Notes: generated from the letters alone by a model not told the origin. Positions 8,946-20,148 are shown, numbered from the stretch's first letter. The stretch: DNA of 64,000 nt from Methyloversatilis discipulorum (GCF_000527135.1 NZ_AZUP01000001.1:1922001-1986000), one strand, 5' to 3'. Made by a program: numbers and translations.

Positions 8946-9521
8946 ATGGGTGCAAGTCTGAACGAAGGGGTCGTCGTCGCGCGCCAACAAGGCGCTGGCG
9001 AAGAACTGTCCCCGGCCCGCACGCGGGCGAGCTGGCCGCGCTTCTCGGCGAATGCCGCTCATCATGACAGCACGTCCGCTCCGGCCGCACCGGGCCTGCG
9101 CAACTGGACGGCTGGCGAACTTGCAGCGCTGTTGTGTGAGTTCCTGAAGCGGGAGCACGCCGCGCTCGCCGCCTGCCACGGCCAGCAAGTCGAATCCGAC
9201 TGGATCCCGTTGGCACGCGCCCTGGCCATCCGCCTGTCCGAAGCACCGGGCATGTCGCTCGCCACCAGCCCATTGAAGACCCGTTTCCTGCTGCGCGAAC
9301 AGATCGGCGCCTGGCTAGTGCATACGGCGTTGGATGCCAGCGCAGCGCACACCGTACGCATCGCGCTGCCGGACACCTGGAGCAACGGCAAGGTGCTCGC
9401 CTACCTGTTCCGTCACGAGATCGCACCGATGCATCACGTCACGGCCGCACTGCGCAGCCTCAGCGTTCCGTTGGCGCGAAGCGAGGAAGTCGTGGGTGAC
9501 AGCCGGCAGGTCAATGGCTAG
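8946..9521 (+). CDS. Unrecognised protein, 191 residues
   Basis: I do not recognise this protein. Residues 1-50 are low in complexity (Ala, Ser, Arg, Pro) and look disordered. Residues 53-190 look folded and mostly helical, with a Leu-rich helix AGELAALLCEFLKREHAAL and a His-rich turn near EIAPMHHVTAAL. No signal peptide or membrane segment is visible. GC content and codon use are like the surrounding chromosome, unlike the island that follows. AAAGG lies six bases before the ATG. It stands alone, divergent from pepN across a 256-bp gap in which I see no other gene, and it ends in a strong terminator at 9543-9582. Confidence 0.6.
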   Translation: MGASLNEGVVVARQQGAGEELSPARTRASWPRFSANAAHHDSTSAPAAPGLRNWTAGELAALLCEFLKREHAALAACHGQQVESDWIPLARALAIRLSEAPGMSLATSPLKTRFLLREQIGAWLVHTALDASAAHTVRIALPDTWSNGKVLAYLFRHEIAPMHHVTAALRSLSVPLARSEEVVGDSRQVNG

Positions 9522-9542
9522 AAGTAAGTCTTCATGAAACGT

Positions 9543-9582
9543 AAAAAGAGGGTTGTAGCCATACGGCTGCAACCCTCTTTTT
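9543..9582 (+). terminator. Strong intrinsic terminator
   Basis: A 13-base arm AAAAAGAGGGTTG pairs with CAACCCTCTTTTT, enclosing a second short stem AGCC/GGCT. The A-run before and T-run after allow it to work in both directions. It lies 21 bases after the stop of the unrecognised gene and marks the left edge of the low-GC island. Confidence 0.85.
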
Positions 9583-9696
9583 CTTGCAGGCCATCCACTC
9601 GGACTGAGACAACGCCTAAATGGCAATACAATGCGCCGGAGAAGTTTTCATCCCGCACGCACGGGAAACTGCTGACAGCCCGTACCTTTCAAAGGT

Positions 9697-10440
9697 TTAC
9701 TCGGTCACGACGCGATACTCATCCGACGTCATCGGTTCAAAGCCATCTGGAACTCCACCGCAAAGATCGACTAGCACCCGCCTTGAAAACGGTGCTCCCA
9801 TAAGATTAATGCGATGAACCTTAGCGCTGACGTTAGAACGCTCAAGCAGAGCCGCGCGTAAGTCGTCTACCAAATATCGAGGTGCCCAGCCAATAAGATG
9901 ACAATCCGTGGTTTGGAGTTGCACCGCATATGTGGTCGCAGGGTTATTCACTTCAATCGCAATCTGTAACGATTCGCCCTCCAAAAGTCGCTCAGCACGT
10001 GCACGTGCCGCTTCGGACACATGCCGCAAGCCATGTAAGAAGAACCGACACCGGATCGTTCCATCTTCCGACTTACCAACTTTTGGGAACACTTCTAAGC
10101 TGTCTGTCTGCCTCTCCCCTCCTGTTAACCCCAAAATTTCAATAGGATCGGCATGCGCGGGGTCGAGGTCGAGCCACTGCAAATACTCTCCGAAATCCTT
10201 GCGATTGGGTTCCAGAATCCGATTTTTGAAAAGCGGAAACAGATCATCGGCTTGATACTTGCGCCGAAAATCAGGAAAGGCAATCAGCGGTTTGAAACCG
10301 GCGACCACCTCAGCACGCAGGGCGCCACGAGTGTACCGAAACATGTATTCCCGTCGCTCAGTAGACGCGTCAAGGCGACCAATAGGGAACCAGGCCCGAG
10401 TCGGATCCGGCGCCTGCCATGCAACAAATAAGGTGCTCAT
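9697..10440 (-). CDS. HipA N-lobe-like and HIRAN domain protein
   Basis: A 247-residue soluble protein. Residues 1-121 resemble the N-terminal lobe of HipA kinases: a short strand pair, the FRYTRGAL segment, LFPLFKNRILE where HipA has its conserved leader to the kinase, and EILGLTGGERQTDSLEVFP in place of the usual LGGDxxGA stretch. Residues 131-200 read as a HIRAN domain, with FFLHGLRH, a Gly-Glu-Ser-Leu strand, VNNPATTYAVQL where HIRAN has NPxDPxA, and LIGWAPRYL. HIRAN domains bind DNA ends or accompany DNA-processing enzymes. Its ATG overlaps the stop of the HipA-kinase gene (ATGA), so both are translated together. GC is about 50-60 % in lines I counted, well below the neighbours, so recent transfer is likely. 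Family assignments are by eye. Confidence 0.65.
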   Translation of the reverse strand: MSTLFVAWQAPDPTRAWFPIGRLDASTERREYMFRYTRGALRAEVVAGFKPLIAFPDFRRKYQADDLFPLFKNRILEPNRKDFGEYLQWLDLDPAHADPIEILGLTGGERQTDSLEVFPKVGKSEDGTIRCRFFLHGLRHVSEAARARAERLLEGESLQIAIEVNNPATTYAVQLQTTDCHLIGWAPRYLVDDLRAALLERSNVSAKVHRINLMGAPFSRRVLVDLCGGVPDGFEPMTSDEYRVVTE

Positions 10441-11324
10441 TTAAGAATCTCGGCTAACGAAGCCTGCGCGGTAAGGATCATCACTGCCGCAAGCTGTTTT
10501 GCAGCAGGTGATGCTCGCTCATCGGGCAGCGAGTCAATAATCTGACAAATAATCTCGGGGGACAATGCCCTCACGCGCTGCAGCGCCGGTTCAAAAAACG
10601 ATGGGTATGCCCGGGCCGCCAACTGCACCAAGCGGAGAGGATTCTCACCGTGAGGCTCGTCGGAGCCGCGAAAAATGCCGCCACGTCCCTTATTGATGTA
10701 TGAGCTTACCCGCCTCTCCGCGACAAGCCTAACCCGTTTGTCATCACGCAACTCGCGCCCCAAGGAAGAGGCGTGGTCAAAACTTGGAGCCACAGTCAAT
10801 GTAAGCTCTGGCGGCTCACCCTGGACGTAAAGCAGTAGCCCCCAGTTCTCATGGTGACGATCAGTGTTACTAATCAGAGCGTCCAACACGAGGTAGCCAG
10901 CTAGCTCAGTAAGCACTCCATCGGCTTGTTCTGCGGGAAACACGCCGCGCATTGCAGCCTCGATGTTCTCCAAAGTGTGGTCAGACTGCCCGAAGACTTT
11001 ACCTTTGTCGTAGCCAGTGAAGCGCGTGGCAAGAACTTCGTTACCATGAACTAGTGCCTGCCCCGCATTGACGTCGACAAAATTCATCGACACACAACCT
11101 CGCCGCCCCGCGTATGAAGCAAGCTCTACAGTTGCAGCCCGGATGCCAGCAGATCTAGCGACTTCGGCGGCAACTTTTTCAGCCCAATCTTCACCTGTCT
11201 CGGGACGAGACTCTTTAAATAGCCACCTCTTGCCATCCAGCAACACCCAGAACTTGGGCTTGCTGCCGAGCTGTTCGGTATCCTCACGGGCATCCGGAGG
11301 TATCTCGATAATTTGGTAGCTCAT
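10437..11324 (-). CDS. HipA-type Ser/Thr kinase, catalytic lobe only
   Basis: A 295-residue protein matching the C-terminal kinase lobe of HipA. Seen: a glycine turn and strand (GSKPKFWVLLDGKRWLFKES) with the ATP-binding Lys, a Glu in the first helix, a catalytic loop with Asp155 and Asn160 (SNTDRHHENWG), and the metal-binding Asp183 in PSFDHASSLG. All residues needed for phosphotransfer appear intact. The HipA N-terminal lobe is absent here but seems to be supplied by the next gene, which overlaps by four bases. No HipB-type repressor gene is present. The ATG at 11324 is preferred over the GTG at 11333 because AGG precedes it at good distance. Low GC and the position next to tRNA-Thr suggest transfer. 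Likely target: an aminoacyl-tRNA synthetase or another protein, unknown. Confidence 0.82.
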   Translation of the reverse strand: MSYQIIEIPPDAREDTEQLGSKPKFWVLLDGKRWLFKESRPETGEDWAEKVAAEVARSAGIRAATVELASYAGRRGCVSMNFVDVNAGQALVHGNEVLATRFTGYDKGKVFGQSDHTLENIEAAMRGVFPAEQADGVLTELAGYLVLDALISNTDRHHENWGLLLYVQGEPPELTLTVAPSFDHASSLGRELRDDKRVRLVAERRVSSYINKGRGGIFRGSDEPHGENPLRLVQLAARAYPSFFEPALQRVRALSPEIICQIIDSLPDERASPAAKQLAAVMILTAQASLAEILK

Positions 11325-11405
11325 TGCAGACACCTACCCGAAAGTTGCGTCGATTAACGCAACATTTGCACGTCGAATCGTTCCGCAGAGGGTTAGCGCT
11401 AGCTC

Positions 11406-11436
11406 AACAAAAAGGCCAACCCCAAGGGGTTGGCCT
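11406..11436 (-). terminator. Intrinsic terminator of tRNA-Thr
   Basis: On the reverse strand an 11-bp perfect stem (AGGCCAACCCC with GGGGTTGGCCT) is followed by TTTTTGTTG. It begins 15 bases after the tRNA-Thr 3' end and separates the tRNA from the HipA-kinase gene, which therefore needs its own promoter. Confidence 0.85.
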
Positions 11437-11451
11437 ATCTGCTTGATTTTT

Positions 11452-11527
11452 TGGTGCCGCTGACCGGAATCGAACTGGTGACCTTCGCATTACGAATGCG
11501 CTGCTCTACCGACTGAGCTACAGCGGC
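11452..11527 (-). tRNA. tRNA-Thr (anticodon CGT)
   Basis: A 76-base cloverleaf read on the reverse strand with encoded CCA end. The acceptor stem is GCCGCTG pairing with CAGCGGC; the D-arm is GCTC/GAGC; the anticodon loop TTCGTAA gives CGT, decoding ACG; the T-arm contains GTTCGATTC. It is nearly identical to E. coli tRNA-Thr(CGU) in its anticodon arm. A good promoter precedes it and a terminator follows. The low-GC HipA/HIRAN island begins just beyond its 3' end. Confidence 0.97.
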
Positions 11528-11541
11528 AATAAAGAGCGAGC

Positions 11542-11570
11542 ATGATAGCCGCTGAAGGGCGCAAAATCAA
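11542..11570 (-). promoter_or_regulatory. Promoter of tRNA-Thr
   Basis: On the reverse strand TTGATT (-35, 11565-11570), a 17-bp spacer and TATCAT (-10, 11542-11547) lie just upstream of the tRNA, a near-consensus sigma-70 arrangement. Confidence 0.65.
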
Positions 11571-11605
11571 TTCAGGTAGCGCAGAAAGCGGTAATTTCGC
11601 CGCAC

Positions 11606-12022
11606 TCAAGCGCCCGGACGCACGCGCACGACGATGTCCACCCCGTCGGCCACCATGCCCGGCGGCAGTTGCGGCATGCCTTCGATGCGCAAGGTGTGAT
11701 TCGGGATGTCAGTCAGGCAACCGGTCACCACGTCGTACAGATGGTGGTGCGGCTCGGTGTTCGGATCGAAGAACACCTTGGTCGGATCGACGATCACCTC
11801 GCGGATCAGCCCGGCCTCGCGCAACACCTTGAGCGTGTTGTAGACGGTCGCCTTCGACGCCGACGGCGAAGTCTCGTTGACCATGGCCAGTATCTGGTCG
11901 GCCGACAGGTGCTCCATGCGCGAGAACAGCACACAGGCGATGTCGATGCGCGGCTGCGTCAGGTTGATGTCGTGTGCGCGCAGCAGATCAATGGTCTGTT
12001 CGCGGTTGAGCGGAGATTTCAT
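11606..12022 (-). CDS. Fur-family regulator, Irr-like
   Basis: A 138-residue metal- or haem-responsive repressor of the Fur family. The winged-helix part (about 1-85) contains LTQPRIDIACVLF and the recognition segment SASKATVYNTLKVLREAGL. The dimer part has the HHHLYD cluster near residue 99. The CxxC structural-zinc motifs of true Fur are missing. The end, MPQLPPGMVADGVDIVVRVR, closely resembles the C-terminus of Irr, the haem-sensing member known from alphaproteobacteria. The ATG at 12022 is preferred to an upstream TTG. The gene follows ispH by 43 bp in the same direction and may be cotranscribed. It could control the iron operon at 1.7-6.0 kb, but nothing in the sequence proves it. Confidence 0.85.
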   Translation of the reverse strand: MKSPLNREQTIDLLRAHDINLTQPRIDIACVLFSRMEHLSADQILAMVNETSPSASKATVYNTLKVLREAGLIREVIVDPTKVFFDPNTEPHHHLYDVVTGCLTDIPNHTLRIEGMPQLPPGMVADGVDIVVRVRPGA

Positions 12023-12065
12023 GGTTTCGAGTATATGAAACGGAATGCCGTCGCGCAAAGTCCGG

Positions 12066-12992
12066 TCACGGCTGAGCCAGTTCCTTCGGCAGCGGAAAAT
12101 TCACGTTCTCGGGTGTGCCGTCCAGGGTCCTGACCGATGCCGCACCCAGTTCGCGCAGCCGGGCGATCACCGCATCCACCAGCACTTCGGGCGCTGACGC
12201 GCCGGCGGTGACGCCGATGCGCTTGCGCCCCGCCAGCCACGCGGGATCGATCTGGCTGGCGTTGTCGATCAGGTGCGCCGGTACGCCGAACTGCTCTGCC
12301 ACTTCGCGCAGGCGGTTGGAATTGGAACTGTTGGGCGAACCCACCACCAGCACCAGATCGCTGCGCGGTGCCATGAACTTGACGGCATCCTGGCGGTTCT
12401 GCGTCGCGTAGCAGATGTCGTCGCGCTTCGGACCGACGATGGCCGGGAAGCGCGCGCGCAGCGCGTCGACGATGATCTGCGCGTCATCGACTGACAGCGT
12501 GGTCTGCGTCACGTAGGCCAGCTTGTCCGGGTCGGCCACCTGAAGTGACTGCACGTCGGCCACGGTTTCGACCAGATACATGCCGCCTTCGGCCTGACCC
12601 ATGGTGCCCTCGACCTCGGGATGGCCTTTGTGGCCGATCATGATGATCTCGCGCCCGGCGTCGCGCATCTTGGCGACCTCGACGTGCACCTTGGTCACCA
12701 GCGGACAGGTCGCGTCGAACACGCGCAGGCCGCGCGACGACGCATCATGACGTACGGCCTGCGGCACGCCGTGCGCGCTGAAGATGAGCGTGGCGCCCTC
12801 CGGCACCAGCGTCAGATCGTCGATGAAGATGGCGCCCTTGGCGCGCAGGCTGTCGACGACGAACTTGTTGTGCACCACTTCGTGGCGCACATAGATCGGC
12901 GCCCCGTACTGTTCCAGTGCGCGCTCGACGATGGCGATGGCGCGCTCCACGCCGGCGCAGAAGCCACGCGGATTGGCCAGCAGTACGTCCAT
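12066..12992 (-). CDS. ispH: 4-hydroxy-3-methylbut-2-enyl diphosphate reductase
   Basis: A 308-residue cytoplasmic [4Fe-4S] enzyme, the last step of the MEP isoprenoid pathway, giving IPP and DMAPP. The three cluster Cys are in [10 protein letters not shown] (near 12), FDATCPLV (near 96) and [11 protein letters not shown] (near 197). The HGVP and SSNSNRL segments that bind substrate are present. The ATG at 12992 has GAGGGCG upstream and yields the usual [14 protein letters not shown] start; a GTG seven codons further upstream would overlap fkpB. Neighbours fkpB and lspA form the usual lspA-fkpB-ispH order. Confidence 0.97.
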   Translation of the reverse strand: MDVLLANPRGFCAGVERAIAIVERALEQYGAPIYVRHEVVHNKFVVDSLRAKGAIFIDDLTLVPEGATLIFSAHGVPQAVRHDASSRGLRVFDATCPLVTKVHVEVAKMRDAGREIIMIGHKGHPEVEGTMGQAEGGMYLVETVADVQSLQVADPDKLAYVTQTTLSVDDAQIIVDALRARFPAIVGPKRDDICYATQNRQDAVKFMAPRSDLVLVVGSPNSSNSNRLREVAEQFGVPAHLIDNASQIDPAWLAGRKRIGVTAGASAPEVLVDAVIARLRELGAASVRTLDGTPENVNFPLPKELAQP

Positions 12993-13002
12993 GTTCTCGC
13001 CC

Positions 13003-13437
13003 TCAGGAGACACCGATCACCTCCACCTCGAAACGCACGGCGCGGCCCGCCAACGGGTGGTTGAAATCGATCAGCGCGGACTGCTCGTCCAGTTCGCGCA
13101 CCAGCCCGGGAAACTTGTTGCCGTCGTTATCGGTGAATTCGATCACCGAATGCACGTCCAGTTCGATGTCGGCCGGGATGTCGCGACGCGCGAAGCGCTC
13201 GACCAGATCGGCCTTGTGCTCGCCAAACACCTCGCCCGGCTCCAGCTCGAACACATGGCGGCTGCCCACTTCCAGCCCGGCAAGACGCGCTTCGAGCGCC
13301 GGCGCCAGCTCGCCGCCTCCCAGCTGCAGCGTGGCCGGCGTCGATTCGAAGGTGCTGATCAGCGCCTGACCACCTTCCGGCAGCGCGACGCGGAAGTGCA
13401 GCGTGACCAGGCTGTCGGGTTTGACGGTGTCGTTCAT
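13003..13437 (-). CDS. fkpB: FKBP-type peptidyl-prolyl cis-trans isomerase, FkpB/SlpA type
   Basis: A 144-residue SlyD-like isomerase that speeds prolyl bond rotation during protein folding. Typical signs are the FKBP core with the inserted-flap region, the [18 protein letters not shown] segment and the family end [17 protein letters not shown]. There is no His-rich metal-binding tail as in SlyD. Its ATG overlaps the lspA stop by four bases and ispH begins ten bases after its stop, so the genes are one transcript. The fixed link with lspA and ispH is seen in many proteobacteria but its reason is unknown. Confidence 0.93.
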   Translation of the reverse strand: MNDTVKPDSLVTLHFRVALPEGGQALISTFESTPATLQLGGGELAPALEARLAGLEVGSRHVFELEPGEVFGEHKADLVERFARRDIPADIELDVHSVIEFTDNDGNKFPGLVRELDEQSALIDFNHPLAGRAVRFEVEVIGVS

Positions 13438-13928
13438 GCTTGTTTCTCCGCGCGGGCGAAGCGGTCCGACAGACCGAACTGGTCTGCCAGCATCAGCATC
13501 ACGCCCGCTGTGATGGCCGAGTCAGCCACGTTGAAGGCCGGGAAGCCTCGGCTCCCGGCATGAAAATACAGGAAGTCGACCACAGCGCCGAGCACGACGC
13601 GGTCGATCAGGTTGCCGATCGCGCCGCCCAGTATCAGCGCCAGGCCGAGCGGCAACACCACTTCCGCGACGTGCTTGCGCATCAGCATGATCAGCCAGAT
13701 CGACACCGTGGACGTCAGCACGATGAAGAACCAGCGCTGCCAGCCGTCGTGGTCGGCCAGGAAACTGAAGGCCGCGCCCGGGTTATAGACCAGCACGAGG
13801 TCGAAGAACCAGGTCACCGACCAGCTCTGGCCATAGCTCAGCCACTGCGTGATCAGGTATTTGGTGAGCTGGTCCACCCCGACCACGAAGGCGGACAGGG
13901 CGAGCCAGGCGGCAAGGCGTGCGTTCAT
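13434..13928 (-). CDS. lspA: Lipoprotein signal peptidase (signal peptidase II)
   Basis: A 164-residue inner-membrane aspartyl protease that removes signal peptides from diacylglyceryl-prolipoproteins. Four membrane helices are visible. The catalytic Asp residues lie in [11 protein letters not shown] and [12 protein letters not shown], both intact. [11 protein letters not shown] is the other conserved block. The ATG at 13928 lies five bases after the ileS stop, matching the usual ileS-lspA coupling. Its stop overlaps the fkpB start. Confidence 0.97.
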   Translation of the reverse strand: MNARLAAWLALSAFVVGVDQLTKYLITQWLSYGQSWSVTWFFDLVLVYNPGAAFSFLADHDGWQRWFFIVLTSTVSIWLIMLMRKHVAEVVLPLGLALILGGAIGNLIDRVVLGAVVDFLYFHAGSRGFPAFNVADSAITAGVMLMLADQFGLSDRFARAEKQA

Positions 13929-13933
13929 CGGCT

Positions 13934-16747
13934 TCAGGCGTGTTCGCGGGCTTCGCCCGCACCGTGCAGATTGGCATCGCAACGGCCGCACAGTTCCGGA
14001 TGTTCGGCATTGCTGCCGACGTCCGCGCGGTAATGCCAGCAGCGGGCGCACTTGGCATGGGCGCTCGGCGTCGCCGTAACGCCCTGCTCCGCCTCGCTCG
14101 CCACCTTCTTCAGCGTCGCGGCCGAGGTGATCAGCACGAAGCGCAGATCGTCACCCAGCGACGCGAGGTCGTCGTGCAGTTCGCCGGCGGCGCGCACCTC
14201 GACCTCGGCCTGCAGCGACGAACCGATGCCGCCCTCCGAACGCAGCGTCTCCAGCACGCGGGCCGATTCGGCACGCAGCGTCCGGATACGCGTCCAGCGC
14301 GCCATCAGGGCCGCCTCGTCCGCCTGTTCCGGCAGCTCGTGCCAGGTTGTGAGCATGACGCTGTCGGCCGACTTGTCGCCGAGCACGGTCCAGATTTCCT
14401 CGGCAGTGAAGGCCAGCACCGGCGCCATCAACCGCACCAGGGTCTGAGTGATGTGCCACAGCGCCGACTGCGCCGAGCGGCGGGCGTGCGAGCCGGCTGC
14501 GGTGGTGTAGAGGCGGTCCTTCAGCACGTCGAGGTAGAAGGCGCCGAGATCTTCCGACGCGAAGTGCTGCAGCGCCTGCACCACGCGGTGGAATTCGTAC
14601 TGCTCGTAATCGGCGGTCACGCGCGACTGCAGGTCGCGCGTCAGGGCGAGCGCGTAGCGGTCGATAGTGAGCCACTGGTCGGCCGGCAGCATGTCGGCCT
14701 GCGCGTCGAAATCGGCGATGTTGGCGAGCAGGAAGCGCACGGTGTTGCGCAACCGGCGGTAGGTTTCGACCACGCGGTCGAGAATTTCCTTCGAAATCGA
14801 CAGTTCGCCCGAATAGTCGGTCGAAGCCAGCCACAGGCGCAGGATTTCGATGCCCAGCTTGTTGCCCACCTCCTGCGGCTCGATGCCATTGCCGAGCGAC
14901 TTCGACATCTTGCGACCCTGCGCATCGACCGTGAAGCCGTGCGTCAGCAGCGCCTTGTACGGCGCCTGGCCGTCGATCGCGCAGCCGGTCAGCAGCGACG
15001 AGTGGAACCAGCCTCGGTGCTGGTCGGACCCTTCGAGATAGAGGTCGGCGACCGGGCCGCCGTCGGTGCGCGCGAGGTCGGCGTGCGAGCCGCGCAGCAC
15101 GTGCCAGTGGGTGGCGCCGGAATCGAACCACACGTCCAGCGTGTCGCTGATCTTCTCGTACTGCGCCGCGTCGGCGCCCAGCAGTTCGGCGGCATCCAGA
15201 TTGAACCAGGCGTCGATGCCCTCGGCGTCCACGCGCGTGGCCACCGCCTCCATCAGTTCGACCGTGCGCGGATGCAGCTCGCCGCTTTCGCGGTGGATGA
15301 AGAACGGAATCGGCACGCCCCAGTTGCGCTGGCGCGAAATGCACCAGTCCGGCCGGTTGGCGATCATCGCAGCGAGTCGCGCCTTGCCCCAGTCCGGGTA
15401 GAAATCGGTGTTCTCGATCGCGGCCAGCGCCGATTCACGCAGGCTGGGACCACCCTCGGGCTTCAGGTCCATGCCGACGAACCACTGCGCGGTGGCGCGG
15501 TAGATCAGCGGCGTCTTGTGGCGCCAGCAGTGCATGTAACTGTGCTGGATCTTCTCGTGCGAGAACAGCGCGCCGACTTCGGCCAGCTTGTCCACGATGA
15601 CCGGGTTCGCTTTCCAGATGTGCAGGCCGCCGAAGAAGGGCAGCGACTCGGCATACACGCCGTTGCTCTGTACCGGGTTCAGCACGTCGGCCACGGTGAG
15701 GCCGTTCTTCATGCAGGAATTGAAGTCGTCCACGCCATAGGCCGGCGCGCAATGCACGATGCCGGTGCCGGCGTCGAGGCCGACGTAGTCCGCCAGAAAC
15801 ACCGGCGACTCGCGCTCGTACAGCGGGTGATGGAAGGCGATGCGCTCCAGCTTGTCGCCGGTCGCGGTGGCCAGCACGCGACCCTCGCGGCCGAAGCGCT
15901 TCAGACTCTGTTCGACCAGTGCCTCGGCCAGCACCAGACAGCCGGCGTCGGTCTGCACCAGCGCATACACGTGCTCCGGGTGCATGTTCAGCGCCTGGTT
16001 GGCTGGAATGGTCCACGGCGTGGTGGTCCAGATCACCGCATGCACGCTGCCCGCCGGCAGTCCGGCCAGACCGAAGGCGGCGGCCAGACGGCCGCGCTCG
16101 CGCTCACTGATCGGGAAGCCGACGTCGACCGCCGGGCTGCCCTTGTCCTGGTACTCGACCTCGGCTTCGGCCAGCGCCGATCCGCAGTCGAAACACCAGT
16201 TCACCGGCTTCAGGCCGCGATACACCCAGCCCTTCTTCACCATTTCGGCCAGCGCGCGGATCTCTCCTGCCTCGTTGCCGAAGTCCATCGTGCGGTAGGG
16301 CCGGTCCCAGTCGGCCAGCACACCGAGGCGGATGAAACCCTTCTTCTGGATCTCCACCTGCTCGCCGGCAAAGGCGCGGCAAAGCTTGCGCACTTCGGAG
16401 GCGGGCAGGTTCTTTCCGTGCTTTTTCTCGATCTGGTGCTCGATCGGCAGGCCGTGGCAGTCCCAGCCCGGCACGTAGGGCGCGTCGAAGCCGGCCAGCG
16501 TCTTCGAGCGAACGATGATGTCCTTCAGGATCTTGTTCACCGCGTGCCCGAGGTGGATATCGCCGTTCGCATACGGCGGGCCGTCGTGCAGCACGAACTT
16601 CGGACGGCCGGCGGCCTTTTCGCGGATGCGCTTGTAGAGCTGCGTCTGCTGCCACTGCTGAACCCAGCCGGGTTCGCGCTTGGGCAGGTCGCCGCGCATC
16701 GGGAAGGCGGTGTCGGGCAGGTTCAGCGTCGTACGGTAATCAGCCAT
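13934..16747 (-). CDS. ileS: Isoleucyl-tRNA synthetase
   Basis: A 937-residue class I synthetase that charges tRNA-Ile and edits misactivated valine. The HIGH-type motif reads HLGHAVNKI near residue 68 and the KMSKS loop reads KMSKSLGNG near residue 606. The large editing insertion lies between them (around [13 protein letters not shown]). A C-terminal zinc finger, [10 protein letters not shown]...CGRCDANL, closes the protein, as in the bacterial type of about 940 residues. It follows ribF by 15 bp and precedes lspA by five. Confidence 0.98.
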   Translation of the reverse strand: MADYRTTLNLPDTAFPMRGDLPKREPGWVQQWQQTQLYKRIREKAAGRPKFVLHDGPPYANGDIHLGHAVNKILKDIIVRSKTLAGFDAPYVPGWDCHGLPIEHQIEKKHGKNLPASEVRKLCRAFAGEQVEIQKKGFIRLGVLADWDRPYRTMDFGNEAGEIRALAEMVKKGWVYRGLKPVNWCFDCGSALAEAEVEYQDKGSPAVDVGFPISERERGRLAAAFGLAGLPAGSVHAVIWTTTPWTIPANQALNMHPEHVYALVQTDAGCLVLAEALVEQSLKRFGREGRVLATATGDKLERIAFHHPLYERESPVFLADYVGLDAGTGIVHCAPAYGVDDFNSCMKNGLTVADVLNPVQSNGVYAESLPFFGGLHIWKANPVIVDKLAEVGALFSHEKIQHSYMHCWRHKTPLIYRATAQWFVGMDLKPEGGPSLRESALAAIENTDFYPDWGKARLAAMIANRPDWCISRQRNWGVPIPFFIHRESGELHPRTVELMEAVATRVDAEGIDAWFNLDAAELLGADAAQYEKISDTLDVWFDSGATHWHVLRGSHADLARTDGGPVADLYLEGSDQHRGWFHSSLLTGCAIDGQAPYKALLTHGFTVDAQGRKMSKSLGNGIEPQEVGNKLGIEILRLWLASTDYSGELSISKEILDRVVETYRRLRNTVRFLLANIADFDAQADMLPADQWLTIDRYALALTRDLQSRVTADYEQYEFHRVVQALQHFASEDLGAFYLDVLKDRLYTTAAGSHARRSAQSALWHITQTLVRLMAPVLAFTAEEIWTVLGDKSADSVMLTTWHELPEQADEAALMARWTRIRTLRAESARVLETLRSEGGIGSSLQAEVEVRAAGELHDDLASLGDDLRFVLITSAATLKKVASEAEQGVTATPSAHAKCARCWHYRADVGSNAEHPELCGRCDANLHGAGEAREHA

Positions 16748-16762
16748 CTTGATCAGCCAGGT

Positions 16763-17704
16763 TCAGTCTTCGGAAATCGGGTTCTGGGCGAACCACGCGC
16801 GGGTGTTCGCCACGTCCTGCGCGATCGCTGCGCGCAGCGCATCCAGGCCTTCGTAGCGCGCTTCATCGCGCAGCTTGTGACAGAAGCGCACAGACACGTG
16901 CTGGTCGTAGAGGTCGACCTCGCGGTCCAGCACATAAACCTCGCAGGTCGGGCGCAGCCCGTCGGCAATCGTCGGGCGCACGCCTACGCTGGCTGCGCCC
17001 GGCGCATTCACCAGCCCGCCGCCGGTGACCGTCGCCGCATAGATGCCGGACAGCGGCAGCGAGCGGTGCTTGAGCTGGATGTTGGCGGTCGGGAAACCGA
17101 GCTGGCGACCGATCTTCTGCCCGTGCTCGACGCGACCGCTGATCGCGTAGGGGCGGCCGAGCAGGCGTTCCGCGCGCGCCAGATCGCCCTGCTCCAGCGC
17201 TTCGCGCACGGCGGAACTGGAGGCGCGCTCGCCACCGATCTCGACCGTGTCCATGCTCGCCACCGAGAAGCCATGCTGTTCGCCGGCCGCGCGCAGGCGT
17301 TCGAAATCGCCTTCGCGGCCGCGACCGAAGCGGAAATCGTCGCCGATGATGAGGTGGCGCACCGCCAGTCCGCGCACCAGCAGCTCGTCGATGAAGGCCT
17401 GCGCGCCGAGCGCGGCGAAGCGCGCGTTGAAGCGACACACATAGACGCGATCAACGCCTGCCCGGCGGAACAGCTCGAGCTTCTCGCGCAGGCTGGTCAG
17501 CCGCGTTGGCCGGCGTTCGTGCATGAAGAACTCGCGCGGGTGCGGTTCGAAGGTCATCACCGCGGCCGGTACGCCGAGCGCGCGCGCCTTCTCCGACAGT
17601 TGCGCGAGCAATGTCTGGTGACCGAGGTGCACGCCATCGAAATTGCCGATGGTCAGCGCGATCGGGGTGTCTGCGACGGACGGGATTGCGCGGAAGACCT
17701 GCAC
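16763..17704 (-). CDS. ribF: Bifunctional riboflavin kinase / FAD synthetase
   Basis: A 313-residue enzyme making FMN from riboflavin and FAD from FMN. The N-terminal adenylyltransferase domain shows [12 protein letters not shown] and a later [14 protein letters not shown]. The C-terminal kinase domain shows [15 protein letters not shown] and LGFPTANI. The start is taken as GTG at 17704 (VQVFRAIP); a reading further upstream would run into tRNA-Leu. No clear ribosome site is seen before it. It lies 49 bases downstream of tRNA-Leu and just before ileS, the usual ribF-ileS-lspA order. Confidence 0.95.
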   Translation of the reverse strand: MQVFRAIPSVADTPIALTIGNFDGVHLGHQTLLAQLSEKARALGVPAAVMTFEPHPREFFMHERRPTRLTSLREKLELFRRAGVDRVYVCRFNARFAALGAQAFIDELLVRGLAVRHLIIGDDFRFGRGREGDFERLRAAGEQHGFSVASMDTVEIGGERASSSAVREALEQGDLARAERLLGRPYAISGRVEHGQKIGRQLGFPTANIQLKHRSLPLSGIYAATVTGGGLVNAPGAASVGVRPTIADGLRPTCEVYVLDREVDLYDQHVSVRFCHKLRDEARYEGLDALRAAIAQDVANTRAWFAQNPISED

Positions 17705-17753
17705 GAAAAGAGGGATGCGCGTGAAAAACGCGCAAGTATACCTGTGCACGTCG

Positions 17754-17838
17754 TGGTGCCGGGAGTGGGACTCGAACCCACACACCTTGCGGCGGCGGAT
17801 TTTGAATCCGCTGCGTCTACCGATTCCGCCATCCCGGC
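17754..17838 (-). tRNA. tRNA-Leu (anticodon CAA)
   Basis: An 85-base class II tRNA with encoded CCA. The acceptor stem GCCGGGA pairs with TCCCGGC; the anticodon stem GCGGA/TCCGC holds the loop TTCAAAA, anticodon CAA, decoding TTG. The long variable arm (CGCCGCAAGGTGTG region) is typical for leucine. T-loop GTTCGAGTC is present. ribF lies immediately downstream in the same direction. Confidence 0.96.
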
Positions 17839-17853
17839 AGGGAAGAGGGCCGG

Positions 17854-17883
17854 ATTATGCGGGCGACCGACGCCGTCCGGCAA
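17854..17883 (-). promoter_or_regulatory. Probable promoter of tRNA-Leu
   Basis: On the reverse strand CATAAT (-10, 17854-17859) is preceded after 18 bp by TTGCCG (-35, 17878-17883). On the forward strand TACAAT at 17896-17901 may be the -10 of queA; its -35 is poor. Confidence 0.45.
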
Positions 17884-17938
17884 GTCGCCGGGCGGTACAA
17901 TGCGCGGTTTTTCGCGCTTCTCCGCCTCGTCCGACGCC

Positions 17939-20090
<2,152 letters not shown>

Positions 20091-20148
20091 CCCGCGCAAT
20101 GGCCGATATGTGAGCAAATCCTGCCTGCCCGGGCATGTAGGACTCGAC

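Noticed and set aside
11331..11333. GTG start for the HipA-kinase gene
   Set aside because: The ATG three codons later has AGG at good distance, while nothing suitable precedes the GTG.
9590..11527. Attachment-site repeats of the tRNA-Thr 3' end around the low-GC island
   Set aside because: I searched by eye for a second copy of the T-arm and acceptor end near 9.5-9.7 kb and found none.
13919..17938. Very long forward reading frame (over 1300 codons) opposite ileS and ribF, running into queA
   Set aside because: It mirrors real reverse-strand genes with intact motifs; high GC leaves few stop codons. Only the part from 17939 is queA.
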